Notes under the pieces: generated by a model
Databases searched by the model: none
What the model saw: only the letters and a program-made list of their open reading frames with translations
What the model was told of the DNA's origin: nothing
Position numbers and translations under genes: made by a program
Source: Chloroflexota bacterium
Lineage (GTDB): Bacteria; Chloroflexota; Anaerolineae; J036; Brachytrichaceae
Reading direction: 5' to 3'
DNA length: 13,725 bases
NCBI GenBank assembly: GCA_021813225.1
Contig: JAKALH010000029.1
Coordinates: 1-13,725 of the forward strand
Shown here: positions 1 through 6,673 of the stretch, one piece after another
How the letters are laid out: each line of letters starts with the position of its first letter
How positions within the stretch are numbered: position 1 is the stretch's first letter

Positions 1-2095
1 TAATCAGGCTGCTCTGGCCGCTCCCGCTGACGCCGGTGATGCACGTCATCACACCCAGCGGTATGCGCACGGTCAGGTTCTTCAGGTTGTGCGTGCGGGC
101 GCCTTGCAATACCAGCCATTTGCCGTTCGTCGGCCTGCGTTGCGAGTTGTTAGGCGCCGTCACCTGCAACTGCCCGCTCAGATACCTGCCGGTGAGCGAG
201 TTCGGGTTGGCCGCGACCTCGGCAGGCGTGCCTGAAGCGATGACGCGACCGCCCAGCACGCCGGCGCCGGGGCCGAGGTCTACCAGCCAGTCGGCGTTCA
301 GCATTGTTTCGGCGTCGTGTTCCACCACCAGCACGGTGTTGCCCATGTCGCGCAACTGCAGCAGCGTGTTCAGCAGGGCGCGGTTGTCCCGCGAATGCAA
401 TCCGATGGACGGCTCATCCAGGATGTACAGCACGCCGACCAGCCCGCAGCCAATCTGGCTGGCCAGGCGGATGCGCTGGCCTTCCCCGCCGGATAATGAC
501 GGCGCGGGGCGGTCGAGTGTGAGGTAATGCAGCCCTACGTTGAGCATGAAGCGCAGGCGGTCGCGGATTTCCTTCAGGACTTCGCCGGCAATCTGCAGCT
601 TCTCGCCGGTCAGCGCTTCCACAGGCGCTGCACGGCCATTCGCTGCCGGCCTGCGGTACATGGCGGATGCCGCCTCGTCCAGTGCGCGCGGTCCGCTCCC
701 CGGCTGCGGGCCGCCGTACAGCGCCACCACCCAATCGTAGGCCTCGTCGATTGCCATCGCGCCGACCTCGGTGATGGTTTTGCCGCCCACCGTCACCGTG
801 CGCGCTTCCGGGCGCAGCCGCGACCCGCCGCAGGCAGGGCAGGGCTGCTGGCTCATGAAGCTCAGGTACCAGCGCTTGGTCCAGTCGGACTGCGTCTGGC
901 GGAACAGCCGATTGACGTGGTAGATGATGCCCATCTCCGGCCGGTTCGACTCGCCCGACCACGTGCTGTCCTTGCCTTCGTTCTTCCATTCGAAGTGAAT
1001 CTTCTCGTCGCCGGAGCCGTACAGGATGACATCGCGGAACTTTTTCGGCAGCTCTTTCCACGGTTTCTCGATGTCCACTTTGTAGTGCGCCGCCAGGGTC
1101 TTCATGTGGTTGATCTGCCAGTTGCGCTTCTTCTTGCGCAGGTCGCCGAACCACCGCAGCGCGCCATCCAGCACCGACAGCGACGCATCGGCGACGATCA
1201 GTTGCGGATCGACCGCCATCTGCGCGCCCAGACCGTTGCAGTCGGGGCACATGCCCAGCGGGGAGTTGAAGCTGAACGACTGCGGCGACAGCTCCGGGAA
1301 ACTGATCCCGCAGTGCGGGCAGGCGTTCTGCTCGCTCAGCATGATCTCCTCGCCATTCAGAAAATCGACGGCGATCAACCCTTTGCTGGCGCGCAATGCG
1401 GTTTCCGCCGAATCCACCAGCCGCGCCAGGAAGGCGTTCCAGTCTCCGTCCGCTTTCTCCGGCACCTGCAGCCTGTCGACGACCAGTTCGACGGTGTGCT
1501 TCTTCGTTTTCTGCAACCCCAGCTTCGCGCTCAGGTCTACGATGGCGCCGTCCACGCGCGCGCGGGTATATCCGTCTTTCATCGCCTGCTCGATGACATC
1601 GGCCTGCGTCCCTTTGCGCTCGCGCACGAGCGGCGCCAGCAGTTGCATGCGCGTGCCGGCGGGACGCTGCGCGAGTTGATCGGCGATCTGCTGCGCGCTC
1701 TGCGCCTGCACCGCGCGCCCGCATTGCGGGCAATGGGCCGTGCCGATACGCGCGTACAGCACGCGCAGGTAATCCATCACCTCGGTCACCGTGCCGACCG
1801 TGGAGCGCGGGTTTTTGCTCACCGCCTTCTGCTCGATGGAGATGGCCGGGCTTAAACCGCCGATGTAGTCGACGCGCGGCTTTTCCATCTGGCCGAGGAA
1901 CTGGCGCGCATACGAGGACAGGCTTTCGACGTAGCGACGCTGGCCTTCCGCGTAGATCGTATCGAACGCGAGCGAGGACTTGCCGCTGCCGCTGACGCCG
2001 GTCAGCACCACCAGCTTGTAGCGCGGGATGTTGACATCGATATTTTTCAAGTTGTGCTGCTGAGCACCGCGAATGACGATCTGGTCAGGTTCCAT
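1..2095 (-). CDS. uvrA: UvrABC system protein A (excinuclease ATPase subunit), 5' portion only
   Basis: UvrA is the DNA-damage sensor of nucleotide excision repair: a dimeric ABC-type ATPase that loads UvrB on lesions. The gene starts at the ATG at 2095 and runs off the left edge, giving 698 codons of a family that is usually about 940-970 residues. Visible parts are Walker A of NBD I (GVSGSGKSS, K39), a CPQC pair at 122-125, the UvrB-binding region around 130-250, a zinc module with C259/C262/C283/C286, the insertion domain, CPACGGSRL at 419-427, the ABC signature LSGGE at 534-538, Walker B ending in D560-E561, and the start of NBD II. Presence of the UvrB-binding and insertion regions argues for true UvrA rather than a UvrA2 paralogue. 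Two oddities: the second Walker A reads GVSGSGQSS, with Q694 where Lys is expected, and about 35 extra residues (roughly 461-495) precede the signature region. A weak AGG lies 7 nt before the start. An SOS-type box upstream suggests damage induction. Confidence 0.97.
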   Translation of the reverse strand, partial: MEPDQIVIRGAQQHNLKNIDVNIPRYKLVVLTGVSGSGKSSLAFDTIYAEGQRRYVESLSSYARQFLGQMEKPRVDYIGGLSPAISIEQKAVSKNPRSTVGTVTEVMDYLRVLYARIGTAHCPQCGRAVQAQSAQQIADQLAQRPAGTRMQLLAPLVRERKGTQADVIEQAMKDGYTRARVDGAIVDLSAKLGLQKTKKHTVELVVDRLQVPEKADGDWNAFLARLVDSAETALRASKGLIAVDFLNGEEIMLSEQNACPHCGISFPELSPQSFSFNSPLGMCPDCNGLGAQMAVDPQLIVADASLSVLDGALRWFGDLRKKKRNWQINHMKTLAAHYKVDIEKPWKELPKKFRDVILYGSGDEKIHFEWKNEGKDSTWSGESNRPEMGIIYHVNRLFRQTQSDWTKRWYLSFMSQQPCPACGGSRLRPEARTVTVGGKTITEVGAMAIDEAYDWVVALYGGPQPGSGPRALDEAASAMYRRPAANGRAAPVEALTGEKLQIAGEVLKEIRDRLRFMLNVGLHYLTLDRPAPSLSGGEGQRIRLASQIGCGLVGVLYILDEPSIGLHSRDNRALLNTLLQLRDMGNTVLVVEHDAETMLNADWLVDLGPGAGVLGGRVIASGTPAEVAANPNSLTGRYLSGQLQVTAPNNSQRRPTNGKWLVLQGARTHNLKNLTVRIPLGVMTCITGVSGSGQSSLI

Positions 2096-2160
2096 AGTTC
2101 AGCCTGAAGCGCGGCCGTCACGCCATCACGCGGGAGCGGGGATGCGCAGACAGCCACGTT

Positions 2161-2172
2161 GAACATATGTTC
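2161..2172. promoter_or_regulatory. SOS (LexA/DinR-type) operator upstream of uvrA
   Basis: The perfect 12-bp palindrome GAACATATGTTC matches the core of the Gram-positive-type SOS box (CGAAC-N4-GTTCG; only the outermost C and G differ here). It lies 66 bp before the uvrA start and just downstream of the predicted -10 element, near +8 to +19, where a bound repressor would block initiation or early elongation. uvrA is a classical SOS gene, which supports the assignment. The repressor gene itself is not in the window. Confidence 0.8.
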
Positions 2173-2186
2173 TATAGGGTATGGGT

Positions 2187-2215
2187 ATGGTACACCAGCG
2201 ACCGCGCCATGTCAA
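2187..2215 (-). promoter_or_regulatory. uvrA sigma-70-type promoter
   Basis: Reading the minus strand, a consensus -35 TTGACA (2215-2210) is followed after exactly 17 bp by TACCAT (2192-2187), a 4/6 match to the -10 consensus. Transcription would start near 2180, leaving a leader of about 85 nt. The -35 hexamer is only 4 bp from the -35 of the divergent gntR promoter. Confidence 0.65.
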
Positions 2216-2219
2216 CACA

Positions 2220-2248
2220 TTGACAAACGTGATTGACAGTGCTACGAT
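2220..2248 (+). promoter_or_regulatory. gntR-korAB promoter
   Basis: A consensus TTGACA at 2220-2225, a 17-bp spacer and TACGAT at 2243-2248 (4/6) form a sigma-70-like promoter with a predicted start near 2255. A second TTGACA at 2233-2238 has no comparable -10 at the right distance. This is the only clear promoter seen for the gntR-korA-korB unit. Confidence 0.6.
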
Positions 2249-2254
2249 TTACCC

Positions 2255-2280
2255 GATTGATTCGATAAATACAATCAATC
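2255..2280. promoter_or_regulatory. Inverted repeat, candidate GntR operator
   Basis: Perfect 8-bp arms, GATTGATT (2255-2262) and AATCAATC (2273-2280), are separated by 10 bp of AT-rich sequence. The element begins at the predicted transcription start and ends 12 bp before the gntR ATG, a typical place for an autoregulatory operator. GntR-family dimers bind palindromes, but the sequence does not match the best-known FadR-type consensus, so the assignment rests on position and symmetry. Confidence 0.5.
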
Positions 2281-2292
2281 TGTCTGGCCGCG

Positions 2293-3021
2293 ATGGTAAC
2301 TGAAAAGTTAGATTCCGCCCTGTTGCGCTACATCGTCGCCCAAGGCTTTCAGCCGGGCGATCGCCTTCCCGCATTGGATGTCATCAGCACCGAGTTGAAG
2401 ATCAGCGTGGGTAAACTGCGCGAGCAACTTGAGGTGGCGCGCACACTTGGGCTGGTGGATGTGCGCACACGCAGCGGCATCCGCCTGGAGGAGTTCACCT
2501 TCATGCCAGCGGTGCGTTTCAGCGTGCTGTATGCGCTTGCGCTGGACCCCGCGCAGTTCGATGCCTTCAACCTGCTGCGCAACCGCGTCGAGGCGGCCTT
2601 CTGGCACGATGCCGTCGCGCGCTTGACGCCCGCCGATCACGCGCAACTGCGCGATCTGATCAGCAAAGCCTGGGCCAAACTGAACGGCCAGCCCATCCGC
2701 ATCCCGCAGCCCGAACACCGCGACCTGCACCTCACGATATTCGGCCGCCTGGAAAATCCCTTCGTGAAAGGTCTGCTGGAAGCCTACTGGGAGGCGTATG
2801 AGGCCGTGGGGCTGAGCGTCTTTTCCGACTATTCCTATCTGCGCGAAGTGTGGACCTATCACGAACGCATCGTCGATGCGATTATCGCGGGAGACTTTGA
2901 CGCAGGCTACGAACTGCTGGTGAAGCACACGGCCCTGCTGCGCAATCGCGAGAGCACGCACCCGCATGCGGTCCCGGAGCGGCCGCTGGTCGATTCGGCT
3001 CTGTTTGCCGATATGAGTTGA
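2293..3021 (+). CDS. GntR-family transcriptional regulator with FCD ligand-binding domain
   Basis: This 242-residue protein has an N-terminal winged helix-turn-helix (about 1-70, with PGDRLPALDVIS near the recognition region) and an all-helical FCD effector domain (about 85-218), the layout of the FadR subgroup. FCD domains usually bind a metal and a small carboxylate. The spacing of H146, H190 and H212 fits the metal site, but the usual Asp four residues before the first His appears to be H142. It is probably the local regulator of korAB: same strand, 43 bp upstream of korA, with no terminator between. The ATG at 2293 is the only ATG after an in-frame stop (2266-2268) and has no recognisable Shine-Dalgarno sequence. 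The palindrome just upstream suggests autoregulation. The effector cannot be read from sequence; a 2-oxoacid or other organic acid is a guess from context. Confidence 0.88.
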   Translation: MVTEKLDSALLRYIVAQGFQPGDRLPALDVISTELKISVGKLREQLEVARTLGLVDVRTRSGIRLEEFTFMPAVRFSVLYALALDPAQFDAFNLLRNRVEAAFWHDAVARLTPADHAQLRDLISKAWAKLNGQPIRIPQPEHRDLHLTIFGRLENPFVKGLLEAYWEAYEAVGLSVFSDYSYLREVWTYHERIVDAIIAGDFDAGYELLVKHTALLRNRESTHPHAVPERPLVDSALFADMS

Positions 3022-3049
3022 TAGATTGAGTTTCCAGATAACAGGATTC

Positions 3050-3056
3050 AAGGAGA
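3050..3056 (+). promoter_or_regulatory. Strong ribosome binding site fixing the korA start
   Basis: AAGGAGA lies 8 nt before the ATG at 3065. An in-frame upstream ATG at 3026 would add 13 residues, but it has no ribosome binding site and this Shine-Dalgarno sequence would fall inside its coding region, so 3065 is the better start. Confidence 0.8.
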
Positions 3057-3064
3057 TATGTGCA

Positions 3065-4927
3065 ATGAGTGTGGCTGAAGTGCGAGAGACGCCCGCGACG
3101 GCGTCCGCGAGCGCGCCCGGGGCTGGCAGGGCGCCGGTCGTGAACGATTTTTCGATCAGCGTTGCCACTAAAAACGGGTCCGGCAGCCAGACGGCGAATA
3201 CGACGCTGTTGCGCGCCTTGTTCAAGACGGGCATCCCGGTCAGCGGCAAGAACGTCTTCCCGTCCAACATCCAGGGCATGCCCACGTGGTACACCATCCG
3301 GCTGAGCAAGGACAACTTCACCGCCCGCCGGCCGGTGGCCGAGATCGTCGTGGCGATGAACCCCGTTACCGCGCTGGAGGACCACCAGACGACACCGCCC
3401 GGCGGCGTGTTCATGGTGGCGGACGATATCAAGATCCCGCTCAATCGCACGGATATCTCGTACTACCTCATCCCGGCCAGGAAGCTGTCCAGCGAAAACG
3501 AAACCGACCCCAAGCTGCGCTCCTACGTCGCCAACATGGTATACGTCGGCGCTCTGGCGCAGATTCTGGGCATCAGCCTGGACGACATCGAAGCCGCCCT
3601 GATGTATCACTTCCGCGGCAGGCGCAAGCCGGTCGACTCGAACATGAATGTGGTTCGCCTGGCCGCAGAGTGGGCGAAGGCGCACCTCCCCAAGACCGAC
3701 CCGTACACCGTCAGCCCGATGCACAAGACCGACGGCATGATCATGGTCGACGGCAACACCGCCGCCGCCCTGGGCGCCATTTACGGCGGTGTGCAGTTCG
3801 CCGCGTGGTACCCCATCACGCCGGCCACCAGCGTCGCCGATGGATTGAACGAATACCTGCCGCGCCTGCGCATCGACCCGGAGACAAAGAAACCAACCTA
3901 CGCCATCATCCAGGCCGAGGATGAACTGGCCGCGCTGGGTATGGTGATCGGAGCCGGCTGGGCGGGCGCGCGCGCCATGACCTCGACATCCGGCCCCGGC
4001 ATCTCGCTGATGGCGGAATTCACCGGTTTCGGTTACTTCGGCGATATCCCCGCCGTCATCTGGGACGTCCAGCGCATGGGCCCCAGCACCGGTATGCCGA
4101 CCAAGGTTTCGCAGGGCGATGTGATCAAGGCCCATTACCTCGGCCACGGCGACAGCAAACATCCCTGCCTGCTGCCGGGTTCCGTGTACGAGTGCTTCGA
4201 GTTCGGCTGGCGCGCCTTCGACCTGGCGGAGCGCCTGCAGACGCCGCTCTTCGTGTTGAGCGACCTGGACCTGGGCATGAACCAGTGGATGACCAGGCCA
4301 TTTGATTATCCAGAAGAGCCGGTCGACCGCGGCAAGGTGCTCAGTGCCGAAGACCTGAACAAGCTGGGCTTTGGCGGCTTCAAGCGCTACAAGGATGTCG
4401 ACGGCGACGGTATCGCCTGGCGCACATTGCCCGGCACCGAGCATCCGCTGGCGGCTTACTTCACCCGCGGCACCGGCCACAATGATGACGCCCGCCTGTC
4501 CGAGCGCCCCGAAGACTGGGAAAACAACATCGCCCGCCTGATGCGCAAGCAGGAGACGGCGCGCAAGATCATGCCGCAGCCGGTGGTCGATCAGGTTGAA
4601 GGCGCAGAAATCGGCATCATCGGCTACGGCTCCACCGACACCGCCATCGCCGAAGCGCGCGCCATGCTGGAAACGCAGGACGTGAAAACGTCGTATATGC
4701 GCGTGCGCGCGCTGCCCCTCAGCGCCGCCGTCAAGGACTTCGTCGCCGCGCACAGGCGCACCTACGTCGTCGAACTGAACAGCGACGCGCAGATGTGCCA
4801 ACTGGTGCGACTGGAAGTGCTGGATCGGGCGGCGGATGTGAAGCCGTGCAACCACAATGACGGCCGGCCATTGACCGCGAACTGGATCAGCACCGCAATT
4901 CTGGAGAAAGAAGCAAATAACGCGTAA
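3065..4927 (+). CDS. korA: 2-oxoacid (2-oxoglutarate):ferredoxin oxidoreductase, fused gamma-alpha subunit
   Basis: With KorB this forms a CoA-dependent enzyme that oxidatively decarboxylates a 2-oxoacid, most likely 2-oxoglutarate to succinyl-CoA, reducing ferredoxin in the cytosol. The 620 residues comprise a short Ala/Pro-rich tail, a gamma domain (about 27-205, opening NDFSISVATKNGSG), then the alpha subunit with the pyrimidine-binding domain (about 225-415, containing YPITPATS at 249-256, QAEDELAALG and GPSTGMPTK at 339-347) and a C-terminal transketolase-like domain (about 512-612). The gamma-alpha fusion and size resemble mycobacterial and archaeal two-subunit enzymes. korB follows after 18 bp. 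Substrate is inferred: relatives act on pyruvate or branched-chain 2-oxoacids, so the kor name is probable but unproven. No ferredoxin domain or gene is visible nearby. Confidence 0.9.
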   Translation: MSVAEVRETPATASASAPGAGRAPVVNDFSISVATKNGSGSQTANTTLLRALFKTGIPVSGKNVFPSNIQGMPTWYTIRLSKDNFTARRPVAEIVVAMNPVTALEDHQTTPPGGVFMVADDIKIPLNRTDISYYLIPARKLSSENETDPKLRSYVANMVYVGALAQILGISLDDIEAALMYHFRGRRKPVDSNMNVVRLAAEWAKAHLPKTDPYTVSPMHKTDGMIMVDGNTAAALGAIYGGVQFAAWYPITPATSVADGLNEYLPRLRIDPETKKPTYAIIQAEDELAALGMVIGAGWAGARAMTSTSGPGISLMAEFTGFGYFGDIPAVIWDVQRMGPSTGMPTKVSQGDVIKAHYLGHGDSKHPCLLPGSVYECFEFGWRAFDLAERLQTPLFVLSDLDLGMNQWMTRPFDYPEEPVDRGKVLSAEDLNKLGFGGFKRYKDVDGDGIAWRTLPGTEHPLAAYFTRGTGHNDDARLSERPEDWENNIARLMRKQETARKIMPQPVVDQVEGAEIGIIGYGSTDTAIAEARAMLETQDVKTSYMRVRALPLSAAVKDFVAAHRRTYVVELNSDAQMCQLVRLEVLDRAADVKPCNHNDGRPLTANWISTAILEKEANNA

Positions 4928-4945
4928 GCGCGTGGAGATGTAAAG

Positions 4946-6031
4946 ATGACAACTGCACCTGTTGTGAAACCCGTTGCCGCGGCGGAACCCGCAACGCGCG
5001 CGAATACAGCGGCGAAGAGAGTCAACATCATCGGCCTGGAGCGCGCCGACTATAAAGGCGCCGACTCCACGTTGTGCGCAGGCTGCGGCCACGATTCGAT
5101 TGCCTCGCAGATCATTACGGCCTGCTACGAGATGGGCGTGCCGCCGGAGCGTCTGATCAAGCTGAGCGGCATCGGCTGCTCCAGCAAAAGCCCCGCCTAT
5201 TTCATGAGCCGCTCGTTCGGCATCAACACCCTGCACGGCCGCATGGCGCCCGTGGCGACCGGCGCATTGACGGCCAATCACACGCTATACGGCATCGGCG
5301 TCAGCGGCGACGGCGACACCGGCAGCATCGGGCTGGGCAACTTCAAACACATGCTGCGCCGCAACGTGCGCATGGTGTATATCATCGAGAATAACGGCGT
5401 GTACGGGTTGACCAAAGGCCAGTTCTCGGCGACAGCCGATGTAGGCCAGGAACTGAAGCACGCCGGCCGCAACGAACTCCCGCCGATTGACCTGTGCATG
5501 GAAGCCATCGCGGCGGAGTGCGGCTTCGTGGCGCGCGGCTTCGCCGGCGACCCGAGGCAGGTCGTCATGCTGCTCAAGGCTGCCCTCGCTCACGGCGGGA
5601 CGGCGGTGCTGGATATCATCAGCCCGTGCGTCACCTTCAACAACCGCGACGATTCCACCAAGAGCTACAGTTGGGGCAAGGCCAATGATGAGCGCATCAA
5701 CGACTTTACCTTCGTGCCGCCGCAGGAGGAAATCCGCATGGAGTTCGAGCCGGGCGAAGAGAAGGAAGTGGAACTGCACGACGGCTCGCGCATCGTGCTG
5801 AAGAACCTGGACAAGAGCCATGACCCCACCGACCGCAATGCGGCCATGAGCCTGCTGCAGAACGCCCGCGAGAAGCAGTTGTTTATCACCGGCCTGATTT
5901 ACATCGACACGAAGCGCGCGAACCTCGCGCAGCACGAGAACCTGGGCGACGTGCCGCTGGTGCGCACACCGAACGAGAAACTGCGCCCCTCGCGCGAGTC
6001 TCTGTTGAAGATTACTGCGGCGATGTCATGA
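4946..6031 (+). CDS. korB: 2-oxoacid (2-oxoglutarate):ferredoxin oxidoreductase, beta subunit
   Basis: This is the catalytic thiamine-diphosphate and [4Fe-4S] subunit partnering KorA. In its 361 residues, C44 and C47 (LCAGCGH), C78 (GIGCSS) and C228 (ISPCVT) match the four cluster ligands of two-subunit archaeal enzymes. The ThDP/Mg site is GDGD at 121-124 with ENNGVYGLTKGQ at 148-159. All key residues are present, so it should be active. About 35 N-terminal residues form an Ala/Thr-rich extension ahead of the family core, which starts near YKGADSTLCAGC. The ATG at 4946 has GGAG 8 nt upstream. It lies 18 bp after korA and is followed by a strong terminator, so it ends the gntR-korA-korB unit. 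No separate delta (polyferredoxin) subunit is present, so an external ferredoxin must accept electrons. Confidence 0.93.
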   Translation: MTTAPVVKPVAAAEPATRANTAAKRVNIIGLERADYKGADSTLCAGCGHDSIASQIITACYEMGVPPERLIKLSGIGCSSKSPAYFMSRSFGINTLHGRMAPVATGALTANHTLYGIGVSGDGDTGSIGLGNFKHMLRRNVRMVYIIENNGVYGLTKGQFSATADVGQELKHAGRNELPPIDLCMEAIAAECGFVARGFAGDPRQVVMLLKAALAHGGTAVLDIISPCVTFNNRDDSTKSYSWGKANDERINDFTFVPPQEEIRMEFEPGEEKEVELHDGSRIVLKNLDKSHDPTDRNAAMSLLQNAREKQLFITGLIYIDTKRANLAQHENLGDVPLVRTPNEKLRPSRESLLKITAAMS

Positions 6032-6057
6032 GGCAGCCGGCCCGACCCGGAAGCCCG

Positions 6058-6095
6058 CCGGGGACACAGTTAATGAACTGTGTCCCCGGTTTTTT
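6058..6095 (+). terminator. Intrinsic terminator after korB
   Basis: A perfect 14-bp stem (CCGGGGACACAGTT at 6058-6071 against AACTGTGTCCCCGG at 6076-6089) with loop AATG is followed directly by six T (6090-6095). The T-run is on the plus strand only, so it serves korAB rather than the converging gene that ends at 6116. It begins 27 bp after the korB stop. Confidence 0.92.
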
Positions 6096-6115
6096 CCGCT
6101 CACCGGGTGAATGCG

Positions 6116-6592
6116 TCAGGACTGCTGCGGCGGCGGTTGCAGGAGTTCAAACGTGATGCCATCGGGGTCCGTGAAGTAGACGGCGTAGCCGCCCTTGTTC
6201 ACACCGTGTTCGATGGCAACCGGCGCGGGCGCTTTGAAGTTCACACCCAGCGCCTTCATGCGGTTGAACTCGGCGTGGATGTCGTCCACCATGAAGGCCC
6301 AGTGCCCTACGCCGGTGTTCTTCGTCTGCAGGTCCAGGTTGCTGACGCCGCGCGGGCGTTCGTACTCGATCAACTCGACGTGATGGTTCGCGCGCGGGGG
6401 CAGGGGCATGCCGGGCACGCGCAGTTGCGCCACATTCAGGCGCACATTCTCGTAACCCACCAGCCGCCCGGTGTACTCGTTCTCCTGAATCTGCCCGCGC
6501 AGATATTCCAGCCCGAGCACCTCGGTGTACCACTGGATCGACCTCTCCAGATTCGAAACCGTGAATGAAACGTGCCAGATGCCCTGTATCAT
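6116..6592 (-). CDS. VOC-superfamily (glyoxalase/dioxygenase fold) metalloprotein
   Basis: A 158-residue protein with the paired beta-alpha-beta-beta-beta modules of the vicinal-oxygen-chelate superfamily, which includes glyoxalase I, extradiol dioxygenases and resistance proteins. Module 1 opens with IWHVSFTVSNLERSIQWY and module 2 with GVGHWAFMVDDIHAEF. The four expected metal-ligand positions are filled: H7, E73, H97 and E149, so it is likely a working metalloenzyme. Its substrate cannot be told. The ATG at 6592 is preferred, with AGGG six nt before it; a TTG nine codons upstream (6619) is an alternative. It lies 81 bp downstream of the E1 beta gene on the same strand and may be co-transcribed with it. 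Its stop is 21 bp from the end of the korB terminator. Confidence 0.85.
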   Translation of the reverse strand: MIQGIWHVSFTVSNLERSIQWYTEVLGLEYLRGQIQENEYTGRLVGYENVRLNVAQLRVPGMPLPPRANHHVELIEYERPRGVSNLDLQTKNTGVGHWAFMVDDIHAEFNRMKALGVNFKAPAPVAIEHGVNKGGYAVYFTDPDGITFELLQPPPQQS

Positions 6593-6673
6593 GATTGACC
6601 CTGATTCACTCCCAATCAATGTCCAAACACCCGTGCCATTGCGATATCCGGTGTTGCGCTCCCCGGCAGGGCG

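Noticed and set aside
414..1733. A 439-codon minus-strand frame inside uvrA
   Set aside because: It is out of frame with uvrA, whose own frame is continuously open from 2095 to the window edge; no frameshift is needed.
527..1855. A 442-codon plus-strand frame opposite uvrA
   Set aside because: uvrA is clearly coding on the other strand; the translation is low-complexity Arg/Ala/Leu/Gln and matches nothing I recognise.
2308..3450. A 380-codon minus-strand frame opposite gntR and the start of korA
   Set aside because: It is antisense to two recognised genes and crosses the gntR/korA junction and its ribosome binding site.
2882..5281. A 799-codon open frame on the minus strand opposite gntR, korA and korB
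   Set aside because: It lies antisense to three confidently assigned genes; its composition (His, Arg, Gly, Val rich, no domain) is what a GC-biased gene gives on the opposite strand.
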